Of a DNA stretch of 64,000 bases, positions 45,458 to 54,500 are shown piece by piece; position 1 is the stretch's first letter; each line of letters opens with the position of its first letter. Origin of the DNA: Cytophagales bacterium UBA2561 (GTDB lineage Bacteria; Bacteroidota; Bacteroidia; Cytophagales; Thermoflexibacteraceae); NCBI GenBank assembly GCA_002340355.1, contig DDLX01000030.1:1-64000 (forward strand). The letters run 5' to 3'. The translations under genes and the position numbers were made by a program. The notes beneath the pieces are model-generated. The model did not search any database and was not told where the DNA came from. It was given only the letters and a program-made list of their open reading frames with translations.

Positions 45458-46108
45458 ATGATCACAAAAATTTATCTCTCTCACTTCTTAGCAAATCAAA
45501 CGCCTTTGTATGGAGGTGCGTCGGACTTGGAAATTGCCCAAACCCGTAATATGACTCAAGGGGATACTTCAAATAATAGTTATCTCAAAATGCCCAATCA
45601 TGCAGGTACTCACTTGGATTACCCCCGTCATTTTTCATCAGAAGGCAAGCATAGTGATGATTATAATGCAGATTTTTGGTTTTTTGAAAACCCATTTGTA
45701 CTAGCCTATCAAGCTCAAGAAAACGAAATTATCACACTCAAAAAAGAGATCAATATAATTCCTCAAAACACTGATTTCTTGATTCTTAATTCAGGATTTC
45801 AGAAATATCGAGGGACACGGAAATTTTGGAATAATAATCCAGGGATGTCTCCTGAATCAGCAGATTTATTGCGACAAAGATGTCCGAACTTACGAATAAT
45901 TGGATTTGATTTTATTTCATTAACTAGTTATCAAAACCGACCTTTAGGACGAGTTTCACATAAAAAATACCTTATTGAAAATGATATTTTAATTATTGAA
46001 GATATGGATTTGAGCCAATTACCTGACCAGATTCAAAAATTATACTGTTTTCCTTTATTAATTCGTAAGACAGACGGCGCACCTATTACAATTATTGCAG
46101 AATACTAA
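45458..46108 (+). CDS. Cyclase-family protein (kynurenine-formamidase-like)
   Basis: The 216-residue protein has the metal-binding HAGTHLDYPRHF motif (residues about 48-59) of the cyclase/formamidase fold, with NSGFQKYRGT and IGFDFISLTS further along. Members hydrolyse amides or lactones with a metal. It is the last gene of the glycan locus, 5 bases after the transferase gene, so a deformylase or lactone-hydrolase role on a sugar acid is possible. The substrate is unknown. Confidence 0.82.
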   Translation: MITKIYLSHFLANQTPLYGGASDLEIAQTRNMTQGDTSNNSYLKMPNHAGTHLDYPRHFSSEGKHSDDYNADFWFFENPFVLAYQAQENEIITLKKEINIIPQNTDFLILNSGFQKYRGTRKFWNNNPGMSPESADLLRQRCPNLRIIGFDFISLTSYQNRPLGRVSHKKYLIENDILIIEDMDLSQLPDQIQKLYCFPLLIRKTDGAPITIIAEY

Positions 46109-46169
46109 TTGCATATAAAATATATCATCTCAATATATTCTACTTAAAAACTTTGACTCAACTTATATT

Positions 46170-46949
46170 ATGCCTGAAAAACCTTTAATTTTAATTTCGA
46201 ATGATGATGGCATCACTGCCAAGGGTATTCGCTTTTTGGTTGAAGCGATGCTCGAAATTGGTGAAGTAGTCGTTTTTGCGCCTGATAGTCCTCAGTCGGG
46301 AATGGGACATGCTATTACAATTCATTCTCCCTTAAAAATGCGTCCTTCAGATATTTTTGGTGAAAACGTAGAAGCCTATGAATGTTCTGGAACACCTGCT
46401 GACTGTATCAAATTAGCGAAACATTATCTCCAAAAACGACAACAAGTACCTGATTTAGTGGTCAGTGGAATAAATCATGGAAGTAATACTTCAATTAGTA
46501 TTTTGTACTCAGGGACAATGTCAGCTGCCATTGAAGCATCTATTGAAGGATTTCCTGCTATCGGATTTTCATTAGCAAGTTATGATGAGAAGGCAGATTT
46601 TTCACATACCAAGGAAGCTGTTAAAAATATTGTCCATCAGGTACTTCAGTCAGGATTACCTTATGGCACAGCTTTGAATGTTAATTTTCCAAAGAAACAA
46701 GAGAAACCACCCAAAGGCATCCGTATTTGTCGACAAGCTCGTGCCAAATGGCAAGAAATTTTTGATGAGCGTACCGACCCTTATGACCGTAACTACCTCT
46801 GGCTCACAGGTAAGTTTGTCAATAAAGACAAAGGCGAAGATACTGATGAATGGGCGATCCAAAACAATTATATTTCTGTTGTACCCTGTTTATTTGATTT
46901 GACAGCACATCATACGATTTCCTTCTTTAATGAAGAATGGACAATTTAG
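46170..46949 (+). CDS. surE: 5'/3'-nucleotidase SurE
   Basis: The 259-residue protein opens LILISNDDGITAKGIRFL, giving the metal-binding NDDG motif at 10-13. It continues with FAPDSPQSGMGHAIT, SGTPADCIKLA and VVSGINHGSNTSISILYSGTMSAA, all diagnostic for SurE. It removes phosphate from nucleoside monophosphates. It lies at the end of the glycan locus but is a widespread housekeeping gene. It converges with the SusC-like gene, 13 bases away. Confidence 0.95.
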   Translation: MPEKPLILISNDDGITAKGIRFLVEAMLEIGEVVVFAPDSPQSGMGHAITIHSPLKMRPSDIFGENVEAYECSGTPADCIKLAKHYLQKRQQVPDLVVSGINHGSNTSISILYSGTMSAAIEASIEGFPAIGFSLASYDEKADFSHTKEAVKNIVHQVLQSGLPYGTALNVNFPKKQEKPPKGIRICRQARAKWQEIFDERTDPYDRNYLWLTGKFVNKDKGEDTDEWAIQNNYISVVPCLFDLTAHHTISFFNEEWTI

Positions 46950-46962
46950 TCATTAGATTACT

Positions 46963-49911
46963 CTAAAACTCAAGAAAGAAACCTGCGGTAAAAACTCGAC
47001 TCTGAGGTGGTGTAAAATACTGAAAACCCGTTCTATGATTAGATGTAAATTGTACCGTTTCAGGGTCAGCAGGAAAATTTGTCCAAAGAAATAGATTTTG
47101 AACATTAGCAAAAATGGTAATTGCATGAATAGTCCTCTGGACATCAAAATTATATGATAAATTAACCGACTTTAGCCGAACAAAGTTTGCATCATATAAG
47201 TAACGACTTGTCATATTATATTGGCTTTCAGCTAAATCCAAGGTTGGAATATCAGTATTTTTATTTTCTGTTGTCCAACGACTTTCCAAATCTGTCTGTT
47301 TTTGGGTAAATGCTCCAAAATTACCTAACAAAATAGCATCATCAGCTTTATAAATTTGATGTCCTCCCGCAAAAGTGAATAATAAACTCAATTTAAGGTT
47401 TCTATATAAGAATTCATTTCCAAAACTCCCAAAATAAGTAGGATTGGCATTTCCCAATACTGTTAAACCTTGGTTAATATTTTCAGAGGTTGCACTCAAT
47501 TTCCGTCCATCTACCTGAATCTGTGCTTGTCCTGTCTGAGAATTTACACCAGCCCACTCTGCTAGCCTCCAAACTCCAATCGGTTGTTTTTCAAGTACAA
47601 AACTTGAATTCATAACTTCTTGGTTTTCAATTATTTGTTTGTCTAAAGATTGAACTTTATTTTTTGTAAAATTGAGACGTAATCTACTCTGCCAGCGAAA
47701 ATCTTCCGTAAAATCAAATGAGGCATTTAATCCCAATTCCCAACCTCTATTCATTAAACTAGCACTTTCTGAATTTTCAATAATTATCTCATAACCAGAA
47801 AGATATGAAATTGGGTATTCTAAAATTAAATCTGTTGTTTTTCGGTGATAATAATTAATTTCACCCGTTATATTTTGATCAAATAAGCCAAATAAAAACG
47901 AAAAATCAACTTGTCGAATAGTTTCAGGTTTTAGCTTATTATTTCCCAACTGAGAACTTGGACGGATTCCAAATGCTCCTCCATAATTCGCTTGTCCTTC
48001 ATATAAATTTTGGTTAGCCATACTCAAAAAATTTGAATTTCCTGTAAATCCATAGCTTGTACGAATTTTCAAAAAACTAAATAATTTCTTTTGAGAAAGC
48101 GTATCTCGTTCAAAAATATTCCAACCTGCTGAAACAGTAGGATAATAATGATAACGTTGATTTTTTCCTACTAAATTTGAGCCATCTGCTCGAACTGTAA
48201 AACCTGCTGAATATGTTCCATTAAACATATAATGAATATCAGCAAAATAAGCTAAATAATTTTTATTTTCTGATAATGAGTAGTTTATGTTTTGGTTTTC
48301 AGCAAATGCCAAATCACGCTGAGCAGGATTAGTAAAGCCTATCCCTGAACTTTCAGTCTGATTCCGTTCTATCTTTTGAAGATTTGCTCCCGTTAAAATT
48401 CGTAAATCATACCAATCAAAAGCTTTTTCCCAAATTAAATAAGTATTTAAGTTTAAATTTTGAACTGAAATAGTATTTTTATGAGTTCGAGAATCTGTTA
48501 AATTGATATTTGCTTGATGATAACTTTCATTTAGACGAACTTGCTGTGTCCCTATTTCCGCTCGCCATTTTAATCCTTTTATAAAAGTATATTCTGCTAA
48601 GATATTACCTAAAAGTTGTAAGTTATTTTGCTGGTAATCTATATTTTGCAAAATAAAAGCAGGATTCTGATTAGGTAAAAAATAATTTTGCAAACTATCC
48701 TGAATTGGAATAATAGGCAAAGCTGTCTGAGCTACTTTTAAACCATTTGGAAAACGAGAATTACCTGAAAAGATAACTCCTGAATTCAAACCTATTTTTA
48801 ATTTTTTTGAGAAGTAATATTGACCATTAAACCGAAAGTTAACTCTTTCAGCCTCATCTTTTTTCAAAAAACTTTTTTCATTCCGATAATTGAGTGAGAT
48901 GTAATAATTACTCTTTTTTTCTCGTTTTTGTGCCGAAAAATACAGATTTTGAATACTTCCAGTTTGTGAAATTTCATCTTGCCAATTGGTATTTCCAAAG
49001 TTTACCGAATCTAAAGTTAATGGCAGTTGGAAACTAGTCGAATCTCCTCCTGAGTTTAAGTAAGCTTCTTGATAAAGCTCTTGAAATTTACTGGCATTCA
49101 ATAAATTAGGTTTATAAGTAGGTTGGCTAAACCCCGCATAATACCCCAATTTGAAATTTGCCCCTCTCCTACCCTCCTTAGTTTTGATAATGATAACTCC
49201 ATTTGCTCCTCTTGCACCATAAAGTGCTGTAGCTGAAGCACTTTTTAAAACTGAAATATTTTCAATCTCATGTATCGAAATATCTGTTAAAGGATTAAAA
49301 GGCATAAAAATTTCTGTTCCCGAATCAAATGCTTCTGAAAAAAGAGGTAAACCATCAATAATATAAAGTGGTCGTACTCCGTTGGTTACCGATGAAATTC
49401 CACGAATTACCGTATTAGCGGTTGGATTAGTCAAACCATTATCCGTAAAAACTTGTAATCCTAATAATTGTCCAGAAAGTGCTTGTTCAAAACCAGCTAC
49501 TGGAAAACTTTCCTCTAAATTACTCGAAGTGATTGCATTATTTTTGAGTGAATTCAGGGTTAGTTCTGTGCCGTAACCTGTTTGTGTTTTCTCAATTTGA
49601 AGACTTGTATTAAATTCACTCTGACGAAGACTCTGAATTCGGATCTCTTTAGACTTAAATCCTATTCGTTTGAAAATCAAAGAAATATAATATTTTGGAA
49701 CATCAAACTCAAATTTTCCTTTTGTGTCAGTAATAGTTGTAAATTCCATTCCCTTGACTTTTATAGTAACTCCCGAAAGCGGCACTCGTGTATCTGATAG
49801 AGTGACTTTCCCGTAAATTTTTCGAGTCAAATCAGGTCTTATTTGTGCTTGATTTTCAAGGGCAAAACTCCAGATTAAAAGGAGAAAAATAATACTTCGA
49901 TAGTGTTTCAT
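46963..49911 (-). CDS. SusC/RagA-family TonB-linked outer membrane receptor
   Basis: The 982-residue protein has a signal peptide (1-23, ending ENQAQ), a CarboxypepD_reg-like module (about 30-110, VTLSDTRVPLSGVTIKVKG, FEFDVPKYYISLIFKRIGFKSKEI), and a plug domain with GLQVFTDNGLTNPTANTVIRG and a SASATALYGARGANGVIIIKT motif. A long beta-barrel follows, ending FTAGFFLEF. It is a TonB-dependent importer that would normally pair with a SusD lipoprotein, but no SusD gene is adjacent. The substrate is unknown; carbohydrate, peptide or metal chelate uptake are all possible. Confidence 0.92.
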   Translation of the reverse strand: MKHYRSIIFLLLIWSFALENQAQIRPDLTRKIYGKVTLSDTRVPLSGVTIKVKGMEFTTITDTKGKFEFDVPKYYISLIFKRIGFKSKEIRIQSLRQSEFNTSLQIEKTQTGYGTELTLNSLKNNAITSSNLEESFPVAGFEQALSGQLLGLQVFTDNGLTNPTANTVIRGISSVTNGVRPLYIIDGLPLFSEAFDSGTEIFMPFNPLTDISIHEIENISVLKSASATALYGARGANGVIIIKTKEGRRGANFKLGYYAGFSQPTYKPNLLNASKFQELYQEAYLNSGGDSTSFQLPLTLDSVNFGNTNWQDEISQTGSIQNLYFSAQKREKKSNYYISLNYRNEKSFLKKDEAERVNFRFNGQYYFSKKLKIGLNSGVIFSGNSRFPNGLKVAQTALPIIPIQDSLQNYFLPNQNPAFILQNIDYQQNNLQLLGNILAEYTFIKGLKWRAEIGTQQVRLNESYHQANINLTDSRTHKNTISVQNLNLNTYLIWEKAFDWYDLRILTGANLQKIERNQTESSGIGFTNPAQRDLAFAENQNINYSLSENKNYLAYFADIHYMFNGTYSAGFTVRADGSNLVGKNQRYHYYPTVSAGWNIFERDTLSQKKLFSFLKIRTSYGFTGNSNFLSMANQNLYEGQANYGGAFGIRPSSQLGNNKLKPETIRQVDFSFLFGLFDQNITGEINYYHRKTTDLILEYPISYLSGYEIIIENSESASLMNRGWELGLNASFDFTEDFRWQSRLRLNFTKNKVQSLDKQIIENQEVMNSSFVLEKQPIGVWRLAEWAGVNSQTGQAQIQVDGRKLSATSENINQGLTVLGNANPTYFGSFGNEFLYRNLKLSLLFTFAGGHQIYKADDAILLGNFGAFTQKQTDLESRWTTENKNTDIPTLDLAESQYNMTSRYLYDANFVRLKSVNLSYNFDVQRTIHAITIFANVQNLFLWTNFPADPETVQFTSNHRTGFQYFTPPQSRVFTAGFFLEF

Positions 49912-50126
49912 TGATTTGGTTTTTCAGTCGTAATTTTTGAGCAAAATTTTTATTCGCTATTCGAATTTTGAGGCAAATATACTAAAAGTCCATAGGCGTT
50001 CTTAGCGTTATTTTGTTAAAAAAGTAAGTCAGTTTTGTAGAAAATCAATAATTTAACTATAACAGGAAATAAAATAAACCGAATTTTATATGAGTTTTAG
50101 CAATCGAATTTTTTGAGTAAAGAGAT

Positions 50127-50134
50127 TACTTTTG
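50127..50134 (+). promoter_or_regulatory. Possible -7 promoter element
   Basis: TACTTTTG matches TAnnTTTG and lies 24 bases before the ParA start. No -33 element is seen at the usual 19-base spacing, although a TTTG occurs nearer. Confidence 0.35.
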
Positions 50135-50158
50135 TAGTTTTGGAAAAAATTAAACGGT

Positions 50159-50911
50159 ATGCAGGCTTCCATCATTGCGGTCATGAATCAAAAAGGCGGG
50201 ACGGGTAAAACCACAACCACCATCAACTTGGGCGTTGCTCTGGCAGAAGCAGGCAAAAAAGTGCTGTTATTGGATATTGATCCTCAAGGAAGTTTGACTT
50301 GGCATCTTGGTGTAGTAGAACCTCCTCAAGACCTTGCCGATGTGTTTTTTGGCGATGCTGATTGGCAATCTACCTTTGTTGAAAAAGAGAAACTTACACT
50401 TGTTCCTAGTACAATTGAGTTAGCTAATACAGAACTTTCTTTGGCGACTCATCCCGATCGTACACGAGTTTTACAAAAATTATTGACTGTTTTACGTTCC
50501 GATTTTGATTTTATCTTATTGGATTGTGCGCCTTCTCTTTCCTTACTGACTATCAATGCTTTAACGGTTGCTGATCAAATCTTAATTCCGCTCCGTCCCG
50601 AAATTTTGGCATTAAAAGGCTTAGATCTCATGTCCAGAACAGTTCAAAATGTTCGGAAAACTTATAATCCTAACCTCAAGGTTTTAGGGATTGTATTGGT
50701 TATGGTGGACTTACGGATGAGCATTACCAAGGAAATTTATGAGTATTTAATTGAACAAACTCCGTATAAAGTTTTTGATGCTCATATCGAGTTAGATGAA
50801 AAAACAATTGAAGCCCCTTCTTTCGGAACAAGTACCTTAAGTTATGCCCCTGACTCATTAAGTTCGAGAGCTTATCGACGATTGGCAAAGGAGATTTTAG
50901 AACTTTTCTGA
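50159..50911 (+). CDS. ParA-family ATPase
   Basis: The 250-residue protein opens with the deviant Walker A motif QKGGTGKTTTTINLG and has LLLDIDPQGSL, FILLDCAPSLSLLT and IPLRPEILALKGLDL, all ParA/Soj features. It is a Walker-type ATPase for chromosome or cargo partition, or a related regulator. No ParB gene follows: the next ORF is a small membrane protein. It may therefore be an orphan ParA with a different partner, or ParB is elsewhere on the chromosome. Confidence 0.9.
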   Translation: MQASIIAVMNQKGGTGKTTTTINLGVALAEAGKKVLLLDIDPQGSLTWHLGVVEPPQDLADVFFGDADWQSTFVEKEKLTLVPSTIELANTELSLATHPDRTRVLQKLLTVLRSDFDFILLDCAPSLSLLTINALTVADQILIPLRPEILALKGLDLMSRTVQNVRKTYNPNLKVLGIVLVMVDLRMSITKEIYEYLIEQTPYKVFDAHIELDEKTIEAPSFGTSTLSYAPDSLSSRAYRRLAKEILELF

Positions 50912-50995
50912 TTTCATTTTATCTTTTTTTATCAAAAAGCTTTATATTTTGAACTATTCTATGTATATTTAGCCATAAACTAAACTTAATCTATC

Positions 50996-51277
50996 GTGCA
51001 ACGAGTTAAAAGATTTGGTCTTTGGCAAACAGCAAAAGTAGGGGGTATCATCTATTTTCTTATGGGATGTCTTTTCATTCCTTTTTTTAGCCTTCAAATG
51101 TTATTTCATGATATTTCTTCTTTTCCTTTTGAGGGCGGATTTTTTCTTGCAATGCCATTTATATACGGTATTATGGGATTTATTTTCACTGCTCTCGGAT
51201 GTGTCATTTATAATTTTGTTGCCTCATGGACAGGTGGTATTGAACTAGAAATTGAAACGATAGGGGAAGATTTATAG
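50996..51277 (+). CDS. Small membrane protein, DUF3566-like outline
   Basis: The 93-residue protein has GTG as the best start. It has two hydrophobic segments (about 13-36 with KVGGIIYFLMGCLFIPFFSL, and about 50-75), then a polar end GGIELEIETIG. The layout recalls small DUF3566-type membrane proteins, but this is not certain. It follows the ParA gene by 84 bases in the same direction; no functional link is shown. Confidence 0.55.
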   Translation: MQRVKRFGLWQTAKVGGIIYFLMGCLFIPFFSLQMLFHDISSFPFEGGFFLAMPFIYGIMGFIFTALGCVIYNFVASWTGGIELEIETIGEDL

Positions 51278-51379
51278 CATATAATGTTTTACTATCTTAA
51301 TTTTTTTAAGATTTAAGGATTATCAATATAATTTTACGGAAGGAGATAACCGTATAAGCCAAGGTAAACCATTCGAAAT

Positions 51380-51560
51380 AAAATAAATAGCGATACAACT
51401 TTATCTTTTAGGCTTAGGTTTTCTGGTGATTGGTCGCTTCTTGAAAGTCAGTAATGTTAGCGGTACTAAAATGGGTCAGAGAAGCAGGAGCAGCACGAAA
51501 ATTAGAACAGCTTCCTTCCGAAATTTCTGTAATAATTTAAATAGTTTTTTAAATATCTGA
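51380..51560 (+). pseudogene. Possible coding relic upstream of the giant kinase gene's end
   Basis: Two short open stretches in neighbouring frames look protein-like: IAIQLYLLGLGFLVIGRFLKVSNVSG (hydrophobic) and then WVREAGAARKLEQLPSEI ending at TAA near 51538. Neither has an upstream start. They may be the worn remains of a small membrane protein gene. Support is weak; the rest of 51278-51548 holds nothing else. Confidence 0.22.
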
Positions 51561-54500
51561 AGTATCCAATCGCATTCCAACTACAAGTACATCATCTATC
51601 TGGCGATGTCCTCCAATCCACTTATCAAAAACCTGCGTAATATATTCTTTCTGGGCTTTCATATCCTGATTCGAAATCGCAAACAACATATTCCGAAAAT
51701 GTTTATTCATGAATTTACGAGCATTTTTGCCACCGATTTGATCAGAATAACCATCTGAAAAAGTATAAGCCATAATCGGACTCTCGGCAAAACTAACCGT
51801 ATGTGCCTCAAAGTTTCTTTTTACTCCTTTCAAATACCCACCTACAGCATAACGGTTGCCTTTGATTTGTTGCATTTCACCATCTTGAACATAATATAAA
51901 GGACGTTTTGCACCTGAATAAACCAGCGTTTTGGCATTCCAATCAATGACATTAATCGAAATATCTATTCCATCTCGATTTTTAGTTCTTTGTTGACGCA
52001 ATAGGTTTCGGATTCCTCCATGCAAAAGAGTTAGAATCATATCAGGCTCGGTTACTTTGCGGTCACTAACGACTTGTGCCAGTAGATTTGCTCCAATCAT
52101 GGACATAAATGCCCCTGGCACACCGTGTCCTGTACAGTCTGCTGTAGCAAATACAATTTTCCGATTTCCTTGACGGCTTCTAACCCATGCACTCCAATAA
52201 AAATCTCCTGAAACCACATCACGAGGTCTAAAAAAGACAAAATTCTGTGGAATCATAGAGTTAATCCGTTCGTCTTCTGGCAGAATAGCCCTTTGGATAC
52301 GTTTTGCATAATTAATACTATCCCTAATTTTTTGATGAGCTATGTCCACTAGTTCTTTTTGCTTTTGTAAAATCTCATGATGGCTAGTTAGTCTATCGTA
52401 AATAATGGTAAGTTCCTCATTTTGTACTTTCATTTCTTCGGTTTTGGCTTCAAGTTGCTGGGTACGTTCTTGTACTTTTTCTTCTAAGTTTTCGTACAGC
52501 ATGGCGTTTTCAATAGCCGTAGCGACTTGTGTAGCGAGAGCTTGAAGTAAATCCACTCGATTCTTTGAAAATACACCTGTTACAATAGAATTTTCTAAAT
52601 ACAAAATACCGATAAGTTTCCTTTGATTAAGAATAGGTAAACATAATAAGGATTTCAGATGAGTTTGACGGACATAATTAGCCTTAGCAAAACGAGTATC
52701 TTGAGAGATATCTTGTACAACAAGCAACTCTTCAGTATTTAAAATATAATTGATAGCCTTGACAAAAAGCGTTTTGTAAGCATCCACAAGTGGGATTTCT
52801 TGTAATGTTTCCAGATTTCCTTGTACATCAATTTCACCTTGTATAAACCATTCTTCGCCTTGTGCCAAAAGTAGTATTCCTCTATCTGCTCCTGCATTTT
52901 CAATCAAGAAACGAAGCATTTTTTCCAATACTTTACTTAGATGAATCTCCTTAGAAATTGTCTGCGAAGCTTTCAGTAATGTATTTATATCCAGCACTTT
53001 GTCTCCTGTTTCTGTCGGGTAAGTATATACGGTTTGTGGAGCTACCTGAAGGGTTGAGAAGTCAGTTGTGAGGGTCTGCAATTGGGAAGATTGATGGCGG
53101 GCATAAATATAACGATATTGTCTTTTGAGATTTTTGGCTTTGGCTTCCGTTCCCCAAACTTCATAGTAATTAATGGCTTGGGTTAAGTAAAGGCTCGCAA
53201 ATTGTGGTTTTTGGATAGAGAGATAAAACTGTACAGCCAATTCATTTCCCAAAGCCACATAAATCGTAAGTTCATTTGTGAGAGCTGACTCAATACCCTT
53301 ATCATAATAATTCATTGCTTCAAACATTCTTTGCTCAAACTCAGCTTTTTGGGCTAAAACCAAGAAATAAATACTTTCGAAGAGGCTTGGGTTCACTTCA
53401 TAAAGTAATTTGATTTCTTCAAGAGCTTCTTCTATCAAGGCTTGAGTAATTTCTTTAGTACATTTATCTTTTTTCCATAATCCTACTACAATCACAACAC
53501 TATAAAAATAATAAGCTCCTCTGTATTCAATATCGATTGCCCCTACAAAAGCGAGGCTCTGTTCTCTATCCTCGACTAAAGAATAAGCCTCTTCAAAAGC
53601 CTGCCAAATGACTAGACTTTGAATCTTGAATCTTCGATAAACCATCACCCAAGTCGGTGCTGTATCCTGAAAAGTTTCGATAAATTTTGCCTCAATAAAT
53701 TGGTCATGATCAAAAGATATCTTACTCTTTGTCTTTCTCTCTACATTCAGAATAAATCCCTTCTGCATATTACTTACCAATAACAACATCGGATTATTGC
53801 TTTTACGAAAAAACGTTTCTGCTGTATGTGTATGTTGAATTACATCGCTCAGACTCAACACCGTAGCATGTCGAGTAGCAATAACAATTCCGTATCCAGC
53901 ATACGCAAAATCTCCTACTTCTAGCCCTATTTGGAAGGCTTTTAGATGAGCATTAATATCTTTTCGAATAGGTTCAGCAGCTAGAGTAGTATAACCAAAC
54001 ATCGTACTAAATCGAGCTTTAATATCCTCAAAGTCAAGCGTACTTCGGACTCGAGCAGCAATTTGTCCCATTAGATACGTAGAAGAATAGTCTTTCATAC
54101 TTGAGTGTACAATTGCCATATTGGTCAATAAAAGTGGAAGATATCCTGACTTTCCATATCGTAGGGATAAATTCATCGCTTTAGCTAGTATATACAAATA
54201 CGCATAGGGTGCTCCCATAAAAACACCATCGAACATCGTATTAATGATGCGAATGCAAGTCAGATGTACCTTCTGAGTCAGAATAGGCAATTCTTCAATT
54301 TTTATTAGAGGAGTCTCATTCTGAATCGTTTCTAAATATTGAGTTAACTCTTGACGACCTATTTTCGTATAGAATTTCTCATCGGTAATGAGAGGCAAAT
54401 TATATCCAAATAAATTAAGTGCAGAAATTCCTTCATTACTCGCTTCAATATAATGCGCTTCACTATTTTTTTGTCGAATTCGAAGCAAGTAAATTTCTGT

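Noticed and set aside
17263..46108. CRISPR array or phage in the glycan region
   Set aside because: No regular direct repeats with spacers and no phage structural or integrase genes were seen.
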